Positions 26,901 to 33,670 of a DNA stretch of 64,000 nucleotides are shown here, one piece after another. This DNA is from Liolophura sinensis (lineage: Eukaryota; Mollusca; Polyplacophora; Chitonida; Chitonidae), in assembly GCF_032854445.1 (NCBI RefSeq), contig NC_088295.1, forward strand, positions 18,525,385 through 18,589,384. The letters run 5' to 3'. The translations under genes and the position numbers were made by a program. Numbering within the stretch: the stretch's first letter is position 1; each line of letters starts with the position of its first letter. Under the pieces are notes generated by a model. The model ran no database searches and was not told the DNA's origin. It saw nothing but the letters and a program-made list of their open reading frames with translations.

Positions 26901-27863
26901 GACAGTGCTATATCATTAGTGGATTTTTGCAGCATTAATACCTTCATTTAGGCATTTAGAATGTTACCGCATGATGCCAAAGGATACCTACAACTAAATT
27001 TGAGGGACCTTCAACAGGCTACCGTGGAAAATTTATATTCACAACCCTTTAAATGAAATTTTCATATAAGCAAGTAAGACAGATTTCATTTGTGGTGGGT
27101 ATAGCATGTAGGGATTAGAATAGGCATGATATGGTAGCTTTGGATATTTTCTTTCTATTTTATATAGCAACATCCAGTGTGAAATGACAGGGATGGGGTC
27201 ACAAATTATCTGAGTAACAGTTGGGGCAGTTGCAACTACTGTTACCCCGAGATGAGGTATCCTTGTACGTAATGTTTAGTTCTACAGCAGGAATAGATGT
27301 TATAGTTCTGATAGTTATTCTTCACTAATAAAGTGCTTCAGTCCTCAGACCTATCAGACAAATTGTTGACCAAGCTACATGTACTGCTGTAATTTTTGTA
27401 AATTAATATAATTGGAAATTCGGTCTATATCAACCTGCGGATGGTCGTGGGTTTCCCCCGGGCTCTGCCCTGTTTCCTCCCACCATAATGCTGGCCGCCG
27501 TCGTATAAGTGAAATATTCTTGAGTACGGCGTAAAACATCTATCAAATAAATAAATAAATAAATTGGAAATTCTGAAACTATAAGCATAATTGAAGAATC
27601 ACAGAATCTTTCTCTAGTCAGTAGACAACCTATATTTAATTCAGATATCTAAGTACAAAGATATCATTTCTTTAATTCCATAATGCTGTCAGGTAAACTA
27701 AATGATTCATAGAGGGTGATAAATAAATCAGACAAGTCCAGACACTGACAGTGAACCTAAAGCGTTATCTTGATCAACACAACGCCAAGTATTACGGACA
27801 GGTTGTGGCACTGTTGCCCACCTATATGCACTCTCATGAAAACTAACTGCTTACCAGATCCAT
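5842..27863 (-). CDS. FBF1: FBF1, Fas-binding factor 1 homologue: distal-appendage / transition-fibre protein (32 coding exons, 1,361 aa)
   Basis: The complete gene is reconstructed on the minus strand. Coding exons sum to 4,086 nt and every junction is phase-consistent. FBF1 sits on the distal appendages of the mother centriole and helps gate entry of IFT proteins and membrane proteins into cilia. Diagnostic stretches shared with vertebrate FBF1 are SDISEADV near the N-terminus, DEDDPLAGLLSDE (about 200-213), REFVLDKKYQKP (374-385), DWLGL-type motifs (452-576), the C-terminal coiled coil (VRKLEIE, RTKDEQLS, EKDIAE) and the last exon DKEYLMEESMFLETIKQ. Human FBF1 is shorter (about 1,130 aa); the extra length is mostly low-complexity sequence in the N-terminal half. 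The start is ATG GAT CTG at 27863 in context gaccATGG. The gene is divergent from NME5. The exon groups are given in separate entries. Confidence 0.95.
6207..14566 (-). CDS. FBF1: FBF1 exons 17-31 (long coiled coil)
   Basis: Exons: 14388-14566, 13910-14029, 13610-13726, 13008-13108, 12483-12530, 11586-11732, 11085-11192, 10478-10617, 9947-10065, 9233-9355, 8701-8844, 8222-8440, 7369-7506, 6594-6708, 6207-6403. They encode about residues 663-1334. From HQIQQAQDQLRLQM onward the sequence is almost continuous Glu/Gln/Lys/Arg heptad repeat to EKDIAEERVMLSKEKKEVEDL, broken only by a Ser-rich linker (exon 19). This is the conserved FBF1 C-terminal coiled coil that targets the protein to centriolar distal appendages. 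Exon 30 ends with CVNCRTPV, a Cys pair outside the coil, and exon 31 is Pro/Ser/Val-rich. Most donors are GTAAGT- or GTGAGT-like; exon 18 uses weak gtgttg. Confidence 0.92.
6765..6975. repeat. Unclassified dispersed repeat, copy in FBF1 intron 29
   Basis: Blocks gtacaccttcatgcatacta, gaaagacaaatggtcttcaa, tgaatgtaagact and cgtgtcaccaaggctccac also occur in the same order at 33160-33290. No coding capacity or class is recognised. Confidence 0.65.
10655..10825. repeat. Minisatellite in FBF1 intron 23
   Basis: Imperfect units built around cacagccactggcaaatgt recur about seven times at roughly 24-32 bp spacing, interrupted by an A12 run near 10790. The array lies a few tens of bases upstream of the exon 24 acceptor. 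Confidence 0.65.
12890..13030 (-). repeat. Tandem copies of the FBF1 exon 20 end and its 5' splice site
   Basis: On the minus strand, exon 20 ends ATGTCCTACAA/gtatgt and is followed by aaagtgtccaag. Three further near-copies of aaatgtcctacaagtatg plus (a/t)aagtgtcc follow in intron 20, at about 12975, 12935 and 12895 (plus coordinates), spaced about 30-40 bp apart. Weaker traces reach about 12720. Each copy brings another GTATG-like donor. Confidence 0.8.
14748..14905 (-). mobile_element. SINE in FBF1 intron 16
   Basis: The reverse-complement family signature gattggagttttatgtcgta, ttcaaggatatttcacttat and acgac is followed by gtggtggaaggaaaatggg and further diverged sequence. Confidence 0.65.
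15036..22113 (-). CDS. FBF1: FBF1 exons 6-16 (acidic, Pro/Ser-rich and DWL-motif region)
   Basis: Exons: 22008-22113, 21386-21641, 21057-21152, 19905-20075, 19433-19576, 18751-19002, 17409-17499, 16564-16921, 16175-16401, 15592-15699, 15036-15076. The encoded part (about residues 46-662) looks disordered. It has SDISEADVSQVAKTLADLDDLDADLFGG split over two exons, a TP/SP-rich run, acidic DEDDPLAGLLSDEDDD (exon 9), DTEDDLLTGLDDEPP followed by REFVLDKKYQKP (exon 11), DDLFFGSYMPS (exon 12), and four Asp-Trp-Leu motifs at about 452, 484, 498 and 574 (exons 13 and 14). Vertebrate FBF1 has the same order with fewer DWL motifs. Exon 9 starts right next to a tandem array made from its own 5' edge (see repeat at 20036-20960). 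Confidence 0.9.
20036..20960 (-). repeat. 13-unit tandem array of the FBF1 exon 9 splice acceptor and acidic motif (72-73 bp period)
   Basis: The word caacagt recurs at 20041, 20113, 20186, 20259, 20331, 20403, 20474, 20547, 20619, 20692, 20764, 20837 and (variant caacagtt) 20909, spacing 71-73. On the minus strand each unit reads gtttttgtgacttgtcag, then a 39-nt segment encoding D-FDEDDPLAGLLS, then gtataatata or atgtaatata. The lowest unit is the start of real exon 9 (acceptor at 20076-20078). Units at 20255-20293, 20327-20365 and 20543-20581 keep AG acceptor, exactly 39 nt and a GT donor. The 39 nt enter and leave in phase 1, the same phase as the exon 8/9 junction, so inclusion would add 13 residues without a frameshift. 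Other units carry 1-nt changes, a mutated acceptor or an altered donor. The array fills most of intron 8. Confidence 0.95.
22430..22625 (+). other. Short acidic reading frame in FBF1 intron 5, unassigned
   Basis: A plus-strand frame of about 50 codons reads EEVDVLIYDTDISCQTSDSK, then FSDLEFDLRPG and NDNADW before TAA. It ends at a donor-like tggtaagt. I do not recognise it. It lies about 300 bp from, and is divergent to, the THAP fragment, and may belong to the same degenerate element. Confidence 0.25.
22915..23163 (-). pseudogene. THAP-domain fragment in FBF1 intron 5
   Basis: A minus-strand reading from ATG at 23163 gives MVCYSTYGCKNRSSKNPG and then ISFFKFPDD, the N-terminal half of a THAP zinc finger (C-x4-C, then FhxFP). 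After about 35 codons the match continues in another frame as KMAGLWTNQKQPYPRSRHF, then TAESYERN, the THAP second half, where the ligand Cys before xxH is replaced by Arg. One frameshift and the lost zinc ligand suggest a dead copy. THAP domains occur in P-element and related DNA transposases and in domesticated host genes; which source applies here cannot be decided. Confidence 0.6.
23458..23560 (-). mobile_element. SINE fragment in FBF1 intron 5
   Basis: Signature ctgattggtgttttataaga, atatttcacgtatac, then gcaggttgctggcagaccc; the middle of the element is deleted. Confidence 0.65.
23641..27863 (-). CDS. FBF1: FBF1 exons 1-5 (N-terminal tiny exons)
   Basis: Exons: 27855-27863 (9 coding nt, MDL), 26602-26626 (25 nt), 26069-26119 (51 nt), 25757-25776 (20 nt), 23641-23672 (32 nt). 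Each has AG before and GT after on the minus strand, and phases chain 0/0, 0/1, 1/1, 1/0, 0/2 into exon 6. Together they encode residues 1-45: a basic patch KRSGSKKQ, an acidic helix-like DDVLGDLLDDDLDFG, then RESSRLKPKAS leading into DDDFYSNLAS, parallel to vertebrate SSKARTKSLLGDDVFSTMAG. The exons are too short to stand out by coding potential; the evidence is phase agreement plus continuity with the family. Confidence 0.85.
25250..25385 (+). mobile_element. SINE in FBF1 intron 4
   Basis: It runs from cctgcggatggtcgtgggct through ccaccataatgctggctgtc and cttgagtacggcgtaagaca to an (aaat)n tail. It is 5'-truncated and lacks the tRNA-like head. Confidence 0.85.
26251..26400 (-). mobile_element. 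SINE in FBF1 intron 2
   Basis: Reverse-orientation copy: tttatttgattggtgtttta, cgccatactcaagaatat, cacttatacgacggccgcc, through ccttcccacgtacggccaga. The tRNA-like head is missing. Confidence 0.85.
27422..27561 (+). mobile_element. SINE in FBF1 intron 1 with target-site duplication
   Basis: This well-preserved 3' portion (ctgcggatggtcgtgggttt to an (aaat)n tail) is flanked by aattggaaattc at 27410-27421 and 27562-27573. It inserted about 430 bp upstream of the FBF1 exon 1 donor-distal side of the shared promoter. Confidence 0.9.
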
Positions 27864-28214
27864 GGTCACTTAAAGCCGTAATCAAACACTGGAAATCATT
27901 TCAAGGAGCCAATAAGCTATCTCCATAGCCGTAAATTTGAACCGCAGGACGCCATTTTGAAAATATCGCCAAAAGTCACGTGTCCAATGCATGCCATTCT
28001 CCGCAAAAGGGTGTTTTTCGTAAACGTGCAGACTCGTACTTTCTACAAGCCATTTAACGCAGTGTCTGGGAAAGGTACAAGTGTCTACGCTTGATGTGTG
28101 GAGAGAGGTTGCTAGGAGAACAAGAACGCCTCCTGTCTTAATAAGAGAGTGACAGTCGAAGTAGACATCTGCAAATTTCATTTTCGACGCCGCCAGGTAC
28201 ACAAACACAACAAA
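27864..28214. promoter_or_regulatory. Bidirectional promoter shared by FBF1 and NME5
   Basis: The two start codons face away from each other with 351 bp between them. The interval is CpG-richer than its surroundings, contains an E-box-like gtcacgtg and a gacgccattttg (YY1-like) word, and carries a perfect X-box. Both 5' UTRs must lie within it unless upstream noncoding exons exist. Confidence 0.8.
28108..28121. promoter_or_regulatory. RFX X-box
   Basis: GTTGCTAGGAGAAC matches the ciliary X-box consensus RYYNYY-N(1-3)-RRNRAC at every position with a 2-nt spacer. It lies about 93 bp from the NME5 ATG and 244 bp from the FBF1 ATG, within the usual distance for RFX-regulated ciliary genes. Confidence 0.8.
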
Positions 28215-31099
28215 ATGACAGGAGAAAGTGAGGAAAAGATCACTATGGAGCAGCCTAGCATATATGTAGAGAAAACGCTTGCAATCGTCAAACCAGATGC
28301 TATCAACAAATCGGAAGAAATTGAAGATATCATTTTAAGATCTGGGTTTTCTATCTTGCAAGTATGTTACCATGTGTTCTTCTTTCTGTTGATATTTTCT
28401 GACTTTGTAATCGACTTTTTCTTTATCCCATGTCATTTTACATGTTGTTTATGAAATAGACTTATTCATGAAATAGACTAGTTTAGTAGTCATGCACGAC
28501 ACGACAGATTTATGAGACAGGTTTGTTTTAATCATCATTCAGGTGTCAAATTTAAGAAATTAAATGCACACAGTGCAAAGGATTGGACTACATAATTTAC
28601 ACTAAAAAAAGTTGTAACGGCACTCACAATTCACAATTTGGGCAAATCTATGCAAGGAAAATTAAGAAATGTGTGTAGATCATTGCTATAACCTTGGATA
28701 CAGTACATTCTTTGTACGGGCAATTGTTAAGACCAGGATGCTGTGACAGAGATGACAACATGTAAAATAGCCACCTATTCCTTACGACTCCCTTGTTAGA
28801 TTTATTGCAAGCATGTATTGTTAAATCTATGAAAAATTCATGCATGGTAGTGGGAAATTTTCTAGATGCACAGGAACCCTGTTACTTCATGAACAAAATT
28901 GTCCAAGCAAGTGGATAAATGGACTAATTTGTACTGTTTGTTTTCTATCTTTCAGAAAAGGCGGGTTCACCTAACACCAGAGCAGGCGAGTGACTTTTAT
29001 GCAGAGCATTATGGAAAACTGTTTTTTCCCAGTTTAGTAGCATACATGAGCAGTGGTCCAATCTTGGCTCTTGTTTTGGCTAGAGATAATGCCATTGCCC
29101 ACTGGAGGGAATTGATTGGTCCTACCAACACAATCAAAGCACGACAAACTCACCCTGACTGGTCAGTATTCTCAATTAGTGCACAACTTGACTTTCATTT
29201 TTATATGTGCAGCAATTACTTATACAAAGTGTTACCAGCAGCCTTACATGTTATTGTTCACTTGGGGCAGATCGCATGGTTAACAAGATCTTTGATTTTG
29301 AATCAGTCAAAAACATGATGAAGTATAGGTTGGTTTAGTCTCAGTCAGATAGGAGCTTTTCCAGTTCCCTACACATACCTTGTCTGAGAAATTGGTTCAA
29401 TATTGAAGTAATTAACAACTCAACAAGTCAGGTCATTTGGTTGTTATCTTGCATAAAGTTTGTTGGAGATAAATGCCTTTCACCAATATGACTTGTATTT
29501 GCAGCCTTAGAGCCTTGTATGGCACAGATGACCAGAGAAATGCCCTCCATGGTAGTAGCTGCTTCTCAAATTCTCAGAGAGAAATTCGTTTTTTCTTTCC
29601 AGACAGTAAGTACATATTGCTCTTCTGAAGTTTCATTAGTCAACAGCATATGAGGTCTCAGACTATACATGTATGTGGTATTGTAGTAAGTTTACTGTAT
29701 GCCTGACCTGTATTCTTTATGGTGAAATCTTGGGCCCCTTGATCAGACCCCCATTCAGTCAGTGCTTATAAACACAAATGTTTCTTTGCAGGTATTGTTG
29801 AGCCAGTTGCAGTCGGCCAGGCTGCCAAGGATTACTTGTCCCGTGCAGTCAATCCAACTCTGCTGAAAGGTCTCACACAACTGTGTAAGGAAAAACCAGG
29901 GGATCCAGTGGTAAGATCATAGATCAAGTAAAACATGGCAAACACTTACAAAACACGGAAATTAAAGGAGAGATGGCACAGGATAATATAACAATCTACA
30001 AGTGCTGTTCTTTTTGCCTGATGCAGCTTATGGTAATGACAAAAGAGATACTAGTAGGGTTTCCAAATTCAGTGTGTATACTGTACATGAATTCTCCCAA
30101 CCGGTGGACATGACATGGTCAAATGTTGAACTTATTGGCATTAGTTTTTCTCTTTATTATTTTTTTTTTAACTTAAAGTAAAAGAAAGCTAATATAGGAA
30201 GTAAGGTTCATAATACAGACAGATGAAAACTATGCGTAAAAATACTTGTATATATATATTTTCAGATTTTATTAAGAGTGTTGAAAGGCATTCAAATATT
30301 TCAAAACTATGGTGGGCTTTATGAGCCGTACTTACGGTATCTCGGAACTCTGACGTCACATCACCTTTTTTCCTGATGTTCACCAGAAGGAACTAATTTT
30401 TGAGAACATTATTTCAGTATTCTTTCACTCATGGGTAAAAAGAGTTTATAAAACATCAGAGTTCCTAACCTCTGATAGTGTGGTCCATAAAGCCCATCTT
30501 AGAATTCAAATGTTTGAGTGCCTTTAACTGTTTTCATGAAAATCTGAAAAATAAATGAAAGTATATTTATGTATAGTTTTAAGTGGTCTATTTAGTGATG
30601 CCTACCTCAGTTTTTAGTGGTCTTTTCCTTTAAATTTACAGATTTTGCTCTTAATTGTTTTCCATTCAGGAAACATGGTTAAATATTTGTATGAGCTCAC
30701 ATACTTTAAAGAAAAATGGGTCTGTGCATGTGTTTCATAAATACAGCACAGCTTCTAGTTATGTACTTGTTTATTGTGTTACTACCTTGGTCAAGATTAG
30801 CAGAGAATCGTTGCATTCTCGTCTAGTGATAAAGGAAAGTAGGGAGGAAAATCTCTGCATCAGTGTAAGAGAACAGGGCAGGAAAATGGTCTCTTATTTC
30901 TGTTTCTTTTACAGATTCACATTAGGTGGATATCACAGGTTTATTGGCTCTTCAAGTTTCCTTATTTGTGCAATTAAAGGTTGCATGAAAGTTTAACTTA
31001 TGATTTTTTTTAACCCTTCAGCTTTGGTTGGCAGACTGGCTACTGGAAAACAACCCAAATAAGCCTCAAGTTCAGGAGTATGCTGTGGAAGAATCTTAA
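28215..31099 (+). CDS. NME5: NME5, nucleoside-diphosphate-kinase-like axonemal protein with Dpy-30 tail (5 exons, 216 aa)
   Basis: Exons: 28215-28361, 28956-29161, 29505-29605, 29792-29910, 31022-31099; phases agree and total 651 nt. The NDK domain starts at YVEKTLAIVKPDAI (17-30) and includes GKLFFPSLVAYMSSGP, ETHPDS-like QTHPDC and LRALYGTDDQRNALHGSS (119-136) with the catalytic-type His at 133. After GQAAKDYLS a Dpy-30-type helix pair follows (LLKGLTQLCKEKPGDPVLW, then LADWLLENNPNKP, about 175-206). Human NME5 has the same layout and length (212 aa). NME5 is a cilium/flagellum protein associated with radial spokes; as a group II NDK it is thought to have little kinase activity. Start choice: ATG at 28215 gives MTGESEEK; MEQPS ten codons on is an alternative. 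The gene shares its promoter with FBF1. Confidence 0.95.
30228..30578. repeat. Long inverted repeat (foldback/MITE-like) in NME5 intron 4
   Basis: The arm at 30228-30355 (from aactatgcgtaaaaatac to ggaactctgacgt) is the imperfect reverse complement of 30453-30578 (from acatcagagttcc to tgtatagtt). Shared blocks are ttttcagatttt, atgggctttatg and ggaactctga. Arms are about 127 bp and the spacer about 97 bp. Similarity continues weakly outward to about 30190 and 30620. No coding capacity is seen. Confidence 0.75.
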
Positions 31100-31385
31100 C
31101 TAAATACTGGAATGACAGCTATTCTCAAGCATACATTGTTTTAATGCACATCTGCAAGTATTTGGGCGATATCAGCATGTGCTGGTCTTGAAAAAGATTT
31201 GCTCCTTATTATAAAAGAACCCAAACCAAATTTCAGGAGTATGCAGTGCAGGAATCTAACTATATACTGGAATGACAGCTGTCCTTTTGTAAAGTCATTT
31301 GATTGGAATACACATCTAGGTCTTTAAGTATTTGCTTAATGTCAGAATGTGTGCGTCTTGAAAGAGATTTGTAACCTTTTGTATC
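31064..31385 (+). repeat. Tandem duplication of the NME5 coding end and proximal 3' UTR
   Basis: The segment from about 31070 (ttcaggagtatgctgtggaa) recurs from about 31232 (ttcaggagtatgcagtgcag), followed in both by actggaatgacagct, a block around gtatttg, cagcatgtg/cagaatgtg and cttgaaa(a/g)agattt. The period is about 160 bp. The second copy is noncoding and more diverged. Confidence 0.75.
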
Positions 31386-31899
31386 TGTGTAGGTATCTGC
31401 AGGTGTTAACGTTCACATTTTCACATGTAGCCTGATATCATTGAAACACAGTTGTTCTCCAAACCAATGTACAGTTGTTCAGAATTCTTATAATGGACTC
31501 CTTTTGTAAAAAATATGTACTTGTTCATAAGATTATCATGTATCATTATTAAACTTAATGCCTACAGTTTTGGGGGTTTTGTCTCTTGTCTTAAGTATGT
31601 GAACAATTTCATTGTTTATTTCCATCGTATTGATATAAAGGTACATGTATTTAACTTAGATGTGCTGAATTACATGTCACTCTTACAGGTTTACATGCTC
31701 TGAGTCAGGCTCAGGCCATCCATTTAAACACACGAAAGCTAATCGCATGTAGAAACTGTTCAAGTATATTTTACTTGACACCTCTCGCTAATAACACTAA
31801 ATCTTTCTTACATATGTTGAGACGATAGAATTGGTTTCAGATAGGGTTTACAATATTTGTATGCATACTAGCTACCTACCTTAATAACGTGCTATAGGG

Positions 31900-32125
31900 T
31901 GTTGTCGTAGCTGAATGTTTAACTTGCTAACACAGCACAAAGATTCAGAAGCCTTTAACTACTGTGGTCGTAAGTCCAATTCTGGCTTTCTCTTCAGTCA
32001 TGCATGGGAAGATCCATTGGCAACCTACGGATGGTCGTGGATTTCCCCACTCCTAGTTTTTTCCCACCATAATGCTGGTCACTGTCATATAAATGAAATA
32101 TTCTTGAATACTGCATAAAACATGT
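31900..32125 (+). mobile_element. SINE with diverged tRNA-like head
   Basis: A head-like stretch gtcgtagctgaatgtttaac, ttgctaacacagc precedes the usual atggtcgtggatttccc and ttcttgaatactgcataaaac. Confidence 0.6.
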
Positions 32126-32307
32126 TACATTTCAAAAGAATAATGACGGTCAATTTTATGGGTGGAGGAAACCTTAGCGCCCAGAGTAAATCACCGACCT
32201 TTGGCAAGTTAATGACACACTGCCATGTGTGATGTCATATTGATGTAAGGCAAGTTATCTCCAGCATACTTTATGCAGAACCACACAAAAAAGCATGCTG
32301 GCTTCCT

Positions 32308-32478
32308 CTCAGGCCGCAAGTGGGAAGGTCTGCCAGCAAGCCAGCGGATGGTCATAGGTTTCTTCCAAACTTTGCACAGTTTCCTCCCACCATAATGCTG
32401 GCTGCCGTTGTGTAAGTGAAATGTTCTTGAGCACGGCATAGAACACCAATCAAATAAACAAATGAAGTAAATAAACAC
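32308..32478 (+). mobile_element. SINE copy
   Basis: Contains aggccgcaagtgggaaggtc, cagcggatggtcataggttt, ccaccataatgctggctgcc and cttgagcacggcatagaaca, with an (a/c)aaataaa tail. Confidence 0.8.
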
Positions 32479-32984
32479 AAAAAAGTATCATTAACAGTAT
32501 ATTACTTCTGAAGGCCAGAGAACAATGGAAGCAGAAGAATATAGAAAGTTCCCAGTCTGAAAATGGGTTTGTCTCATGTGATCTCATGATGGACAGACAA
32601 GTACCTGTGGTCCCCTCCCCAAATTACATTTACACAGAACTGTGCCACCAGTGTACTCAAGTCACTAGCTATACAGTAAACTGCACATATTCCAATTTGG
32701 TCAAGATGTTAAATAAAAAGATGTATAAATTTTGCTGGCAGTTGCCCTTTCATATGCAAAATGGCTAATGAATTAGTGTGTATGTATATGACTCTGAAAC
32801 AAATTTTCCTGATTTGTGCGTAATCCATATACACATATTTTACTTATTTGTCTTATCTGCCAATACATTTTTCCAATATGCCCAATGGCATTAAGTGTGT
32901 CATATCCTTTATTTGGATTGTTGTTCAACACCCATACTTTTCCCACTTACAATGGCAGTCTGTTTTATGGGTGTCAGAGACCGT

Positions 32985-33120
32985 CATTAGGGGTGATTAT
33001 CTTTTACGTCACACTCAAGAATATTTCACTCATGCATGACAGATGCAGCAAGCATTATGGTTGAAGGAATCCGAGTAGAGCCCAGGGGAAAAATCACCCA
33101 TCTGCAGGGCGCTGGAAACC
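32985..33120 (-). mobile_element. Degenerate SINE
   Basis: Reverse signature ttacgtcacactcaagaata, tttcactcatgc, agcattatggttgaaggaat, then agagcccaggggaaaaatc. Confidence 0.6.
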
Positions 33121-33290
33121 TTCACCACGTATACGAAGTACTGCTGGAGAGGATGTAGGCAAGTTAGAATTTATGTACACCATACCTCACAGAAGACAAA
33201 TGGTTTTCAATGAAATGTTAGACTACACAGTCACAAGAGAGTTTTCAGTCACTTACTGTCACCAAGGCCCTACAAAAAGTGATAGTAGGG
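33110..33290. repeat. Unclassified dispersed repeat, second copy
   Basis: Blocks gtacaccatacctcacagaa, gacaaatggttttcaatgaa, atgttagactacacag and tgtcaccaaggccctac parallel the copy at 6765-6975. Related start pieces (ttttatgggtgaaggaaacc, agcgcccacagtaaacca) lie at about 12262-12345 and 32148-32230. Confidence 0.65.
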
Positions 33291-33295
33291 AAACT

Positions 33296-33540
33296 TATTT
33301 GATTGGTGTTTTTTACACCGTACTCAAGAATATTTCACTTATACGACGCCCAGCATTATGATGGGAGGAAATCAGGTAGAGCCCGGGGAAAACCCACAAC
33401 CAGGTTGCTGGCAGACCTTCCAATGTACGGCCTTAGAGGAAGTCAGCATAAGCTAGACGTGAACTCACAGCGATCGCATTGGTGAAAGGCTCCTGGGTCA
33501 TTACACTGTGTTAGCCCCCCAACCAACTGAGCCGCGGAGC
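33296..33540 (-). mobile_element. Near full-length SINE with tRNA-like head
   Basis: The most complete copy of the main family. On the minus strand it starts gctccgcggctcagttggtt, a tRNA-like box A, then has gtgagttcacgtct (box B-like), the gccgtacattggaaggtctg body, and ends cttgagtacggtgtaaaaaa, caccaatcaaata. The 3' domain resembles the MetaSINE type described from molluscs and other animals; this assignment is from memory and not searched. Confidence 0.85.
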
Positions 33541-33670
33541 AAGTGGGAAAATCAAATTCCCTGTCCAAAGGCTGGGTTTGAACTGCACCAGACCCTAATT
33601 ATAGGTTATAATTTCTTCATATTCATTTCACATATTGATGGAAGAAAGAAAAAAAACTTGTTTTGAATGA

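Larger units (their letters stand above)
31100..33670. other. NME5 3' UTR and SINE-rich intergenic region
   Basis: No protein-coding exon is recognised. The stretch holds the duplicated NME5 tail, four SINE copies (about 31900-32125, 32308-32478, 32985-33120, 33296-33540) and two pieces of an unclassified dispersed repeat (32148-32230, 33110-33290). Confidence 0.6.

Noticed and set aside
28149-28454. Upstream extension of the NME5 first exon and read-through past its donor
   Set aside because: The extension has no ATG upstream of 28215 in frame, and the part after 28361 is hydrophobic intron sequence following a good gtatgt donor.
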